From NCBI GenBank assembly GCA_041477875.1, contig JBGOVA010000167.1, positions 1-10,292 of the forward strand: 10,292 bases of DNA, read 5' to 3'. Position 1 is the first letter of the stretch, and every line of letters begins with the position of its first letter. This stretch comes from SZUA-430 sp041477875 (lineage in GTDB: Bacteria > Pseudomonadota > Alphaproteobacteria > Micropepsales > Micropepsaceae). Positions 1 through 6,576 of the stretch are shown here, one piece after another. Both the position numbers and the translations under genes were made by a program. Under the pieces are notes generated by a model that saw only the letters and a program-made list of their open reading frames with translations, ran no database searches and was not told where the DNA came from.

Positions 1-128
1 CGGAGGCGCCGGAGGTGTTGACTATCGTGGGCGGCCTCGTGATCTTTTCGGCGGCGGCCTACATCACCATCCGCGAGGCGCAACTCGCGCGGCGAGTCGT
101 TCCCGTCGCCATCGGTCCGGAAGAGTGA
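1..128 (+). CDS. EamA/DMT-family transporter, 3' end only
   Basis: This is the last 41 codons of a gene that begins before the window; the reading frame starts at base 3 and ends with TGA at 126-128. The visible peptide has a Glu-Ala-Pro-Glu turn, then one hydrophobic helix (about residues 5-23 of the fragment: VLTIVGGLVIFSAAAYITI), then the polar tail REAQLARR. A final helix of the type 'E-x-P...GG-L-I...Y...RE' is characteristic of the tenth membrane segment of drug/metabolite transporter (EamA) proteins in the inner membrane. The substrate cannot be inferred. It converges on the minus-strand gene that ends at 162, with only 33 bases between the stop codons and no clear terminator. The family call rests on one helix and its flanks. 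Confidence 0.65.
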   Translation, partial: EAPEVLTIVGGLVIFSAAAYITIREAQLARRVVPVAIGPEE

Positions 129-161
129 TGAGCGCAAACGTCGTGACTGGCTGCTTCTTGT

Positions 162-434
162 TCACAGCAGGGCGGGCAGGATGACGGGGATCGCTGGGAC
201 GACGGCGATGATCAGCGCGACGAGCGCGAGCCAAGTGGAGTTCGACCAATAGCTCGCCGCCAGAACGGCCAGGGCCGCGAGCATTGCGCCGATCGTCATG
301 ATCAGGAAGCCGTTCGCCATGCCGTGGCCGGCTGCGTCTTGGACCGCCGCCTGCGTGGTCCAATAGAGCATCACCGCGCTCGCCACATCGACGGCGAGCG
401 CGACCAGCGTCGCGATCTGGAGCAGCACCCTCAT
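162..434 (-). CDS. small three-helix membrane protein at the end of the cox operon
   Basis: A 90-residue, very hydrophobic protein with three predicted membrane segments at about residues 4-24, 42-61 and 67-88. It has few charged residues and a short polar loop (about 27-40) with two His/Asp-containing stretches. I do not recognise a family. Its ATG lies 4 bases after the coxM stop codon and I see no convincing Shine-Dalgarno sequence, so translation by coupling to coxM is likely. As the last gene of the operon it could be a membrane partner of the dehydrogenase, but nothing in the sequence proves that. It could also be an unrelated inner-membrane protein that merely follows the operon. Alanine/leucine-rich composition can generate chance ORFs, but the three regular helices and tight spacing favour a real gene. 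Confidence 0.6.
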   Translation of the reverse strand: MRVLLQIATLVALAVDVASAVMLYWTTQAAVQDAAGHGMANGFLIMTIGAMLAALAVLAASYWSNSTWLALVALIIAVVPAIPVILPALL

Positions 435-438
435 CGCG

Positions 439-1233
439 CTACTGCGCGGCGGCGACCGCGCGTTTCGCCATTACCGTCACGAGATGGGCGCGGTATTCGG
501 CGCTGCCGTGGAGGTCGCTGTTGAGGTTGCCGGGCGAGACTTTGATGTTCGCGACCGCGTCGGAGGTGAAGGATTTGGCGAGGGCTGCTTCCATCGCGCT
601 TTCGCGGAAGACGCTGGAGGCCGCGCCCGTGACGGCGACGCGCACGCCGGCCTTGGTTTTGGCGACGAAGACGCCGACCATGGCGTAGCGCGACGCGGGG
701 TTCGGGAATTTCATGTAGGCGGCCTTTTCAGGCACGGGGAAGGCGACCTCGGTGATGATCTCGCCTTCCTCGAGCGCGGTTTCGAACATGCCGGTGAAGA
801 AATCGTCGGCGTTGATGGTGCGCGAGGTCGTCTTGATCGTGGCGCCGAGGGCGAGCGCGGCGGCGGGATAGTCGGCCGCCGGATCGTTGTTCGCGATCGA
901 GCCACCGAGCGTGCCCATGTGGCGCACGGCCGGGTCGCCGATGTGGGCGGCAAGCGTCGCGAGGGCCGGGATCGCTTTCTGGACCTCGGACGAGGTCGCG
1001 ACCTCGTTATGTTTCGCGCCGGCGCCGATCGTGACCGCGCCGCCCGCGACTTTGATACCGTTCAGGCCGCCGATGGCGCCGAGGTCGATCAAGGCGGTCG
1101 GCTGCGCGAGGCGCTGCTTCAGCGTCGGGATCAGGGTTTGGCCGCCAGCGAGGAATTTGGCGTCGCCGTTGCTCTCGAAGAGTTTGCGCGCCTCGTCGAG
1201 CGACTTGGGGCGGAAATATTGGAATTGGTACAT
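439..1233 (-). CDS. coxM: CO dehydrogenase-like molybdenum hydroxylase, FAD-binding medium subunit (CoxM type)
   Basis: A 264-residue protein, slightly shorter than typical CoxM (about 285). It carries FAD and passes electrons from the iron-sulfur subunit to the acceptor (the respiratory chain in CO dehydrogenases) in a cytoplasmic (CoxLMS)2 complex. Two FAD-binding motifs are clear: AGGQTL at residues 29-34 and TLGGSIANNDPAAD at 108-121. The N-terminus 'F.Y.RP.SLDEA' is also typical of the FAD_binding_5 domain, and the C-terminal part (about 160-260) fits the CO_deh_flav_C domain. A strong ribosome site (TGAGGAG, overlapping the stop codon of the upstream gene) lies 8 bases before the ATG. 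In classical cox operons coxM is next to coxS; here it sits downstream of coxL behind an extra gene. The fold and role are secure; the physiological substrate of the complex is not. Confidence 0.9.
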   Translation of the reverse strand: MYQFQYFRPKSLDEARKLFESNGDAKFLAGGQTLIPTLKQRLAQPTALIDLGAIGGLNGIKVAGGAVTIGAGAKHNEVATSSEVQKAIPALATLAAHIGDPAVRHMGTLGGSIANNDPAADYPAAALALGATIKTTSRTINADDFFTGMFETALEEGEIITEVAFPVPEKAAYMKFPNPASRYAMVGVFVAKTKAGVRVAVTGAASSVFRESAMEAALAKSFTSDAVANIKVSPGNLNSDLHGSAEYRAHLVTVMAKRAVAAAQ

Positions 1234-1243
1234 AGCGGTCTCC

Positions 1244-2005
1244 TCAATTCATGTCATTGGCGAAGCGCACCTTATCGTCGGCTTTGCCTGCGAGAACTTC
1301 CTTCGCGAGGTTCTCAAGATAGGGCGCGCCGCGGTGCGGTTTCTTGGTTTCGGGATCGATCGTCTCGACGGTTTTCAGTTGGTCGAAGTATGTCTTCGCT
1401 TCGTCGACACGGCCGAACTTGTAGGAATAGAAGCCGAGGATGTAGAGCGCTTCGAGAAGATCGTCGCCCTTCAGGTTGCCGGCCCGGAACATCTTCAGAT
1501 AGAGGTCGAACGCCTTCTTGCGGTATTCGTCGGCGACGGGCTTGGCGCGGTATTGCCAGGCGAAATAGCGCAGCAGGTAGGCGCGGAACGCATCGTCGTG
1601 GTCGCGCAGGGCGTAGATCTTCTCGAGGTGCCGCAGGAGCGCTTCGGAGATGCCGCCATGTTCGGCCTGGAGCTTGGGTCCGAAATTCGCTTGCGCGAGG
1701 TAGGCGGCGATGCGCGCTTTTTCGGCGTCGCTGAATTGCCCGAACTCGTGCGGGAAGCTCACATAGCCGCTCGCCTCGCAACGCCAGATCCACATCGGAT
1801 AGTCGAGCGGCGAGAAGATGAGGTCGTATTTCGACGACCAGCTGCGGACGTAGTCGCCATAGGACGCGAGCACCGGCGCATCGCATGTCTTGCCCGGCGC
1901 GAAGGGATCGGGCTTCGAGCCCGGCGCAAAGGTGATCGCGTGGACCGATCCGGCGCTTATCAGCGGCGCCAGCGATGCGGCCAAGACGATCAACGGCATA
2001 CGCAT
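1244..2005 (-). CDS. secreted DUF2225-like helical-repeat protein inside the cox operon
   Basis: A 253-residue protein with an N-terminal signal peptide: the hydrophobic core is at residues 4-18 and cleavage is likely after SVHA at 20-23, so it should act in the periplasm. The mature part has 'Y..IFSPLDYPMWIWRCEASGY' at about 60-81 followed by 'F..FSDAEKARI' to residue 99. The region 120-210 is alpha-helical and TPR-like, including 'A.YILGFYSYKFGRVDEAKTYFDQL' features at 187-210. This layout resembles DUF2225 proteins (zinc-ribbon-like start followed by TPR-like helices), which is my family suggestion from memory. Only two cysteines (C41, C76) remain where that family normally has CxxC pairs. 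The ATG shares one base with the coxL stop (TGATG) and coxM follows after 10 bases, so it is embedded in the operon. Its function is unknown. Cytoplasmic CoxLMS and a periplasmic helper do not obviously fit together, so signal or assembly roles are only guesses. Confidence 0.8.
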   Translation of the reverse strand: MRMPLIVLAASLAPLISAGSVHAITFAPGSKPDPFAPGKTCDAPVLASYGDYVRSWSSKYDLIFSPLDYPMWIWRCEASGYVSFPHEFGQFSDAEKARIAAYLAQANFGPKLQAEHGGISEALLRHLEKIYALRDHDDAFRAYLLRYFAWQYRAKPVADEYRKKAFDLYLKMFRAGNLKGDDLLEALYILGFYSYKFGRVDEAKTYFDQLKTVETIDPETKKPHRGAPYLENLAKEVLAGKADDKVRFANDMN

Positions 2006-4353
2006 CAGCCGCGCGCCTGAAGTGTTTGCCAGACGCGTGCCGGGGTCGCGGGCATTTCGAATTCCTTGACGCCGAGCGCGTCGGTGACCGCGTTGATGAC
2101 AGCGGCGGGGGAGGCGATGGCGCCGGCTTCGCCGCAGCCTTTGACGCCGAGCGGATTGGACGGGCAGGGCGTGACGGTGAGGCCGAGTTTGTAGTTCGGC
2201 ACGTCGTCGGCACGCGGCATGGTGTAGTCCATGTACGAGCCGGTGATCAGTTGGCCGGACTCCGTGTCGTAGACGCCGTGTTCGAGCAACGCCTGGCCGA
2301 TGCCTTGGGTGATGCCGCCTTGGACCTGGCCCTCCACGATCATCGGGTTGATGACGTTGCCGAAATCGTCGACGGCGACGAAGTTCGCGATCGTGGTCAC
2401 GCCCGTTTCGGGGTCGATCTCGACCTCGCAGATGTGGCAGCCGGCGGGGAAAGTGAAGTTCGTCGGGTCGTGGAAAGCGCTTTCTTTCAAGCCGGGCTCT
2501 ATCTCTGACGTCGGGAATTTGTGCGCGATATAGGCGTTGAGCGCGACCTCGTGGAAGGCGAGCTTGCGGTCGGTGCCGGCCACTTTGAACTCGCCGTTCT
2601 CGAACACGATGTCGGCGAGGGAGGCTTCGAGCACGTGGGCGGCGATGCGCTTGGCCTTGGCTTCGATTTTGTCGAGGGCGCGCGAGATCGCCGTCATGCC
2701 GACGGAGGTGCGCGAGCCGTAGGTGCCCATGCCGAATTGCACGGACGCGGTGTCGCCGTGGATAATCTCTATGTTTTCCATCGGGATGCCGAGGCGCCCG
2801 GCGACGACTTGCGCGAAGGTCGTCTCATGACCTTGGCCGTGGCTATGGGCGCCGGTGAAGACCTCGACGCCACCGGTCGGTGTGACGCGGACTTCGGCCG
2901 ACTCCCAAAGGCCGACGCCCGCGCCGAGCGAGCCGACGGCGGCAGAGGGGGCGAGGCCGCACGCCTCTATATATGTCGAGAAGCCGATGCCGCGCAGTTT
3001 GCCGCGCGACTTTGCTTCCGCCTTGCGGGCCGGGAAGTTCTTGTAGTCGACGATCTTCAGCGCCTCGTTCAGCGAGGCTTCGTAGTCGCCGGCGTCATAG
3101 TTCATGATCACGGGCGTCTGATGCGGGAATTCGCGCACGAAATTCTTGCGGCGGAATTCGACCGGGTCGATTTTGAGCTGGCGCGCGGCCTCCTCGACGA
3201 TGCGTTCGACGACGAAGGTCGCTTCGGGGCGGCCGGCGCCGCGATAGGCGTCGACGGGGGCGGTGTTCGTGTAGACGGCGTCGACCTCGCAATAGATTGC
3301 GGGGATGGCGTATTGGCCTGAGAGAAGGGTGCCGTAGAGGTAGGTAGGCACGGAGGACGAGAACGTCGACATGTAGGCGCCGAGGTTCGCGATTGTCTTT
3401 ACGCGAAAGCCGGTGATGCGCGCGTCGGCGTCTAGCGCTAGTTCAGCCGAGGTCACGTGGTCGCGGCCGTGGGCGTCGGACATGAAGGATTCCGAGCGTT
3501 CGGCCGTCCACTTGACGGGGCGGTTCACTTTCTTGGCGGCCCAGGTGCAGACGACCTCTTCGGCGTAGATGAAGATTTTCGAACCGAAGCCGCCGCCGAC
3601 GTCAGGCGCTACCACGCGCAGCTTGTGTTCCGGGGCAATGCCGATGAAGGCCGACATCACGAGGCGCGCGACGTGCGGGTTCTGGCTCGTCACATATAAA
3701 GTGTAGCCGCCGGTGCCGTCGTCGTATTCGCCGACGCACGCGCGCGGTTCCATCGCGTTGGGGATCAGGCGATTGTTGATGAGGCTCAACTTGACCGTGT
3801 GTGCCGCCCTTTTGAACGCGGCTTCCGTCTCGGCCTTATTCCCGATTTCCCATTGATAGATCGTGTTGCGCGGCGCCTCGGCGTGAAGCTGGGCGGCGCC
3901 GGCGCTCTGCGCCTTGGCCGGATCGACGACGGCGGGAAGTTCCTCGTATTCGACCTTGATGAGTTCGGAGGCGTCGCGCGCGAGCGCGTGGGTCTCGGCG
4001 ATGACGATGGCGACGTGGTCGCCGACATAACGGACCGTGTCGCTGGCGAGCGCGGGATGCGCGCCGGCCTTCATTTGCGAACCGTCTTTCGAGGTGATCA
4101 TCCAGCCGCAGATCAAGCCGCCGATCTTGTCGGCGGTGAGATCGGCGCCGGTGAAAACCGCGACGACGCCTTTCTTCGCGCGTGCAGCACTGGTGTCGAT
4201 GCTTTTGATCTTCGCGTGCGCGTGGGGTGAGCGCAAAAAATAGGCATGCGCTTGACCTGGGCGACTGATGTCGTCGGTGTAGCGGCCCTGTCCCGTTATG
4301 AAACGGTGATCCTCTTTCCTTTTGACTCCCGAGCCGATGATGGAGGCGGTCAT
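2005..4353 (-). CDS. coxL: form II CO dehydrogenase-like molybdopterin large subunit (CoxL type)
   Basis: A 782-residue catalytic subunit of the xanthine oxidase/CO dehydrogenase family, binding molybdopterin cytosine dinucleotide. The start is the ATG at 4353, which overlaps the coxS stop (ATGA) with AAGGGGG 7 bases upstream; an open frame continues further upstream but is only the coxS antisense-phase shadow. Visible landmarks are 'GSGVKRKEDHRFITGQGRY' at 7-25 (N-terminal Ald_Xan_dh_C domain), GGGFGSK at 253-259, the active-site loop AYRGAGR at 369-375, GQGHETTFAQV at 507-517, and KGCGEAGA at 738-745 with the catalytic base Glu742. AYRGAGR is the form II (BMS-type) signature; proven CO oxidisers of form I have AYxCSFR with a cysteine ligating copper. 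The enzyme is therefore a molybdenum hydroxylase that may oxidise CO slowly or act on another small molecule. There is no signal peptide, so it is cytoplasmic. Confidence 0.93.
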   Translation of the reverse strand: MTASIIGSGVKRKEDHRFITGQGRYTDDISRPGQAHAYFLRSPHAHAKIKSIDTSAARAKKGVVAVFTGADLTADKIGGLICGWMITSKDGSQMKAGAHPALASDTVRYVGDHVAIVIAETHALARDASELIKVEYEELPAVVDPAKAQSAGAAQLHAEAPRNTIYQWEIGNKAETEAAFKRAAHTVKLSLINNRLIPNAMEPRACVGEYDDGTGGYTLYVTSQNPHVARLVMSAFIGIAPEHKLRVVAPDVGGGFGSKIFIYAEEVVCTWAAKKVNRPVKWTAERSESFMSDAHGRDHVTSAELALDADARITGFRVKTIANLGAYMSTFSSSVPTYLYGTLLSGQYAIPAIYCEVDAVYTNTAPVDAYRGAGRPEATFVVERIVEEAARQLKIDPVEFRRKNFVREFPHQTPVIMNYDAGDYEASLNEALKIVDYKNFPARKAEAKSRGKLRGIGFSTYIEACGLAPSAAVGSLGAGVGLWESAEVRVTPTGGVEVFTGAHSHGQGHETTFAQVVAGRLGIPMENIEIIHGDTASVQFGMGTYGSRTSVGMTAISRALDKIEAKAKRIAAHVLEASLADIVFENGEFKVAGTDRKLAFHEVALNAYIAHKFPTSEIEPGLKESAFHDPTNFTFPAGCHICEVEIDPETGVTTIANFVAVDDFGNVINPMIVEGQVQGGITQGIGQALLEHGVYDTESGQLITGSYMDYTMPRADDVPNYKLGLTVTPCPSNPLGVKGCGEAGAIASPAAVINAVTDALGVKEFEMPATPARVWQTLQARG

Positions 4354-4826
4354 GCGTGCGCCCCCTTCATCTCGTTTGCCGCGGCGTGGATCGCCTTGAC
4401 GATGTTCTGATAGCCGGTGCAGCGGCAGAGATTGCCTTCGAGCTGCTGGCGGATCGTCGTCTCGTCGAGGTTCGGGATGCGGCGGATCATGTCGACCGCG
4501 GTCATGATCATGCCCGGCGTGCAGAAGCCGCACTGCAACCCGTGATGTTCCTTGAACGCGGCCTGCACGGGATGAAGCTTGCCGTCTTTGGCAAGGCCTT
4601 CGATCGTCGTGACCTGCGCACTTTCGGCTTGGAGGGCGAGCATCGTGCAGGACTTCACGGCCTTGCCGTTCACGTGGACGACGCAGGCGCCGCATTGGCT
4701 TGTATCGCAACCGACATGCGTGCCGGTCAGGCGCAGGTTTTCACGCAGGAAGTGGACGAGAAGCGTGCGTGGTTCGACTTCACCGCTGACGGCCTTGCCG
4801 TTCACGGTCATGGCTACGCCGGGCAT
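4350..4826 (-). CDS. coxS: CO dehydrogenase-like [2Fe-2S] small subunit (CoxS type)
   Basis: A 158-residue electron-transfer subunit that carries two [2Fe-2S] clusters and links the molybdenum site of CoxL to the FAD of CoxM. The plant-type ferredoxin half has Cys40, Cys45, Cys48 and Cys60 (GCDTSQCGAC...C). The helical half has Cys99, Cys102, Cys134 and Cys136 (CGFCTPG and CRCTGY). All eight ligands are present and the length is normal for the family. The ATG at 4826 is supported by AAAGGAG 7 bases upstream; the internal Met6 would lack a comparable site. It overlaps coxL by 4 bases, which suggests translational coupling. A 120-base gap separates it from coxG, the only sizeable gap inside the cluster. 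Confidence 0.95.
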   Translation of the reverse strand: MPGVAMTVNGKAVSGEVEPRTLLVHFLRENLRLTGTHVGCDTSQCGACVVHVNGKAVKSCTMLALQAESAQVTTIEGLAKDGKLHPVQAAFKEHHGLQCGFCTPGMIMTAVDMIRRIPNLDETTIRQQLEGNLCRCTGYQNIVKAIHAAANEMKGAHA

Positions 4827-4833
4827 GCGGAGT

Positions 4834-4840
4834 CTCCTTT
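4834..4840 (-). promoter_or_regulatory. ribosome binding site of coxS
   Basis: AAAGGAG on the minus strand, 7 bases before the ATG at 4826. It decides the start in favour of Met1 over the in-frame Met6. Confidence 0.8.
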
Positions 4841-4918
4841 ATTATAGTGCGACGGTGAGCGCGGGTCGGGCGCGTGGTAGTCGTGCAGGGGGCGGCGCTC
4901 GTTATTTCAAGGTTTTCA

Positions 4919-4933
4919 CGGGCTGAATGCCCG
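4919..4933. other. short inverted repeat between coxG and coxS
   Basis: CGGGC and GCCCG arms of 5 bases around a TGAAT loop. On the transcribed minus strand it would fold directly after the coxG stop (at 4947). No T-tract follows, so it is not a standard intrinsic terminator. It could be an RNA-processing or stability hairpin, or chance in GC-rich DNA. Confidence 0.3.
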
Positions 4934-4946
4934 GTCAACCATACGG

Positions 4947-5543
4947 CTAGAGCAGCAGTACCGCCAACACCAATACGATTGCGGCGATGATGATCACGGC
5001 GGGGAGCCACGACGGCGGTTCGAAGAGGCTGGTGCCGCGATTGTCGTTCGCAGGTGCGGCAAGCTTGTCGGCCCTCGCCTCCACGACGACCGGCGGTTTG
5101 ACCTTACCGCCGGCGAGGTCGCTGAACTTGTCGAAGAAGTCGTCGGCCATTTTCTTCGCGGCGCCGTCGACCAGGCGCTGCCCCAACTGCGCGAGCTTGC
5201 CGCCGATCGTCGCCTTGACCGTGTAGCGCAGGATCGTCGCGTCGCCGTCGGGAACCAACGTGATCTTCGCCTCGCCCTTGGCGAAGCCGGCGGCGCCGCC
5301 GGAACCTTCACCCGTTAACGTGTAGCCTTCGGGCGGATTCAAATTCGACAGAACGACTTTGCCTTTGAAGCGCGCGCTGACCGGGCCGATCTTCGCCTTC
5401 GCCGTCACTTCAAGTTCGCTGTCGGACAATTTGTTAAGTTCTTCGCAGCCGGGAATGGCTTGGCGCAAGATTTCCGGGTCGTTCAACGCGGCCCACACGC
5501 GCTCACGCGGCGCGGCGATTTTGTATTCTCCAGTCATGTCCAT
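4947..5543 (-). CDS. coxG: CoxG-family SRPBCC protein with C-terminal membrane anchor
   Basis: A 198-residue protein of the CoxG branch of the SRPBCC (START-like) fold. The N-terminus MDMTGEYKI-APRERVWAALNDPE and the segment 'AIPGCEELNKLSD' (29-41) are hallmarks. The lipid-binding-type domain spans about 3-145 and is followed by a polar linker (about 146-178). A single hydrophobic segment at 179-198 ends exactly at the C-terminus, so the protein is tail-anchored in the inner membrane. CoxG proteins are known to tether CO dehydrogenase to the membrane and to help pass electrons to quinone. I chose the ATG at 5543 because homologues start MDMTGEY and a GGAG lies 10 bases upstream. An in-frame ATG at 5573 would add 10 unlike residues without a ribosome site. 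It is the first gene of the cox cluster, transcribed away from the cold-shock gene. Confidence 0.9.
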   Translation of the reverse strand: MDMTGEYKIAAPRERVWAALNDPEILRQAIPGCEELNKLSDSELEVTAKAKIGPVSARFKGKVVLSNLNPPEGYTLTGEGSGGAAGFAKGEAKITLVPDGDATILRYTVKATIGGKLAQLGQRLVDGAAKKMADDFFDKFSDLAGGKVKPPVVVEARADKLAAPANDNRGTSLFEPPSWLPAVIIIAAIVLVLAVLLL

Positions 5544-5764
5544 GCGTGCGGAACTCCGGGCGTTGTGATACATCTCACGACTGAAGGCAGCGCGCCGTCA
5601 ACATCGATGGCGAAAATGTGGCGAAGCGCGATAGCAAGTTGTGCGGCATGTGTGGACGCGCGCAAAAGGTAACTTGTCATCCACACCTAACTCCGTTTCG
5701 CGCCGCGATTGATTCGCAACCTGTCTTCCGCTTCATAAAATTGTTGTGTATGGTTTGGGGACAA

Positions 5765-5795
5765 CCTGCAGCATTTGCATGGAATGCCAAGCAGG
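5765..5795 (+). promoter_or_regulatory. hairpin in the leader of the cold-shock gene
   Basis: Two stacked helices can form. CCTGC (5765-5769) pairs with GCAGG (5791-5795), and GCATT (5771-5775) pairs with AATGC (5783-5787). They are separated by an A / CAA internal loop and capped by a 7-base loop. The hairpin ends 7 bases before the ribosome site AAGGAG. A competing short pairing (GGTT 5752-5755 with AACC 5763-5766) would break the outer helix. Structured leaders that respond to temperature are known for cold-shock mRNAs in other bacteria. A role here is inference, and the transcription start is unknown. Confidence 0.4.
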
Positions 5796-5802
5796 TGAAT
5801 TC

Positions 5803-5808
5803 AAGGAG
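5803..5808 (+). promoter_or_regulatory. ribosome binding site deciding a GTG start
   Basis: AAGGAG lies 8 bases before GTG at 5817. The last G of this motif is itself the first base of another in-frame GTG (5808), which therefore cannot be the start. Confidence 0.75.
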
Positions 5809-5816
5809 TGCGTTTA

Positions 5817-6458
5817 GTGGACACACCGATAATAGATCCTCCGGATAGTGGGGCCATTCGGGTTAAGGGAACAGTGAAGTGGTTCGATCCCGTGAAGGGG
5901 TTCGGTTTTATCGTTTCGAAGGACGTGAGTGGGGATGTCCTTCTGCATCGCACGGTTGTCGAAGAGTACGGATGCGCGACAGTACTCGAAGGCGCGACAG
6001 TCGAGTGCGACGTGATCCAAAAGGTCAAGGGTTTGCAAGCGCGTAAGCTGCACAGCCTCGACAACAGCACCGCGTCGAGCGGCGGCCCCGTCAACGGACA
6101 TGCGCACGGTCCGAACGGCGGCAACGCGAACGGCTCGGCGAAGCGCGTGACGCGCGATCGCGAAATCCTCGTGGAACCGACGGGTCCGGCGATCGAGGCC
6201 GAGTGCAAGTGGTTCTCGCGGCCGAAGGGTTACGGGTTCGTCGTCGCGCGCGGCGGCTCGGAGGACGTGTTCGTGCACATGGACCTTCTGCGCAAGCACG
6301 GCATTCGCGAATTGCGACAGAACCAACGCGTCCTCGTACGCTTCGGGCGCGGGTCGAAGGGGTTAACGGCAACAGAGATCCACCTGGTCCCGGAGGGGCC
6401 GGGTTCTTTGAAGCCCTTTCGACTGACGACACCGGCTGAATTCGAAGCGCGGCCGTAA
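5817..6458 (+). CDS. double cold-shock-domain protein, CspC-like
   Basis: A 213-residue nucleic-acid-binding protein with two cold-shock (OB-fold) domains, an arrangement known from alphaproteobacterial CspC-type proteins that act as RNA chaperones or regulators. Domain 1 (about 15-80) has KWFDPVKGFGFI (RNP1) and VLLH (RNP2). Domain 2 (about 126-191) has KWFSRPKGYGFVV and VFVHM. The RNP2 motif of domain 1 lacks the usual Phe (VFVHF in CspA), which may weaken stacking on RNA. The linker (about 82-124) is rich in Gly, Asn, His and Ser and then basic, and is probably disordered. The GTG at 5817 is used as start because AAGGAG is 8 bases away. It is a single-gene unit, with a hairpin-bearing leader upstream and a strong terminator after the stop. 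The family is certain; its target RNAs are unknown. Confidence 0.92.
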   Translation: MDTPIIDPPDSGAIRVKGTVKWFDPVKGFGFIVSKDVSGDVLLHRTVVEEYGCATVLEGATVECDVIQKVKGLQARKLHSLDNSTASSGGPVNGHAHGPNGGNANGSAKRVTRDREILVEPTGPAIEAECKWFSRPKGYGFVVARGGSEDVFVHMDLLRKHGIRELRQNQRVLVRFGRGSKGLTATEIHLVPEGPGSLKPFRLTTPAEFEARP

Positions 6459-6483
6459 AGGCTGGCGTTAAGACGGAAAAACG

Positions 6484-6510
6484 GGGCGCCGCTGCGGCGC
6501 CCTTTTTTCT
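6484..6510 (+). terminator. intrinsic terminator of the cold-shock gene
   Basis: A perfect 8-bp stem GGGCGCCG (6484-6491) / CGGCGCCC (6495-6502) with a CTG loop, followed by six Ts (6503-6508). It begins 26 bases after the stop codon. An A5 tract just upstream (6477-6481) gives it some potential in the other direction too. Confidence 0.9.
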
Positions 6511-6576
6511 TGGTCGCGCATTCCCTTGGAGTTGGGGCGTTGCCGCAGACGTTCCTTCGCGCCTATCGTGAGGCCC

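Larger units (their letters stand above)
5544..5816. other. divergent intergenic region between coxG and the cold-shock gene
   Basis: These 273 bases should hold the promoters of both the cox operon (leftward) and the cold-shock gene (rightward). The right half is AT-richer than the surroundings (CATAAAATTGTTGTG around 5734-5748). I find no hexamer pair with good spacing that I would call for either direction. No convincing ORF lies here; the small ones are not backed by ribosome sites. Confidence 0.5.

Noticed and set aside
484..1734. Long plus-strand ORF of 416 codons
   Set aside because: It is antisense to coxM and the secreted-protein gene, is very Arg/Gly-rich and has no family features. 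It is a GC-driven shadow, as are the plus-strand ORFs 887-2020, 1975-2508 and 2521-3321.
4841..4846. TATAAT on the minus strand upstream of coxS
   Set aside because: As a -10 box it would start transcription inside the ribosome binding site (AAAGGAG at 4834-4840), and no -35 sits at the right distance.
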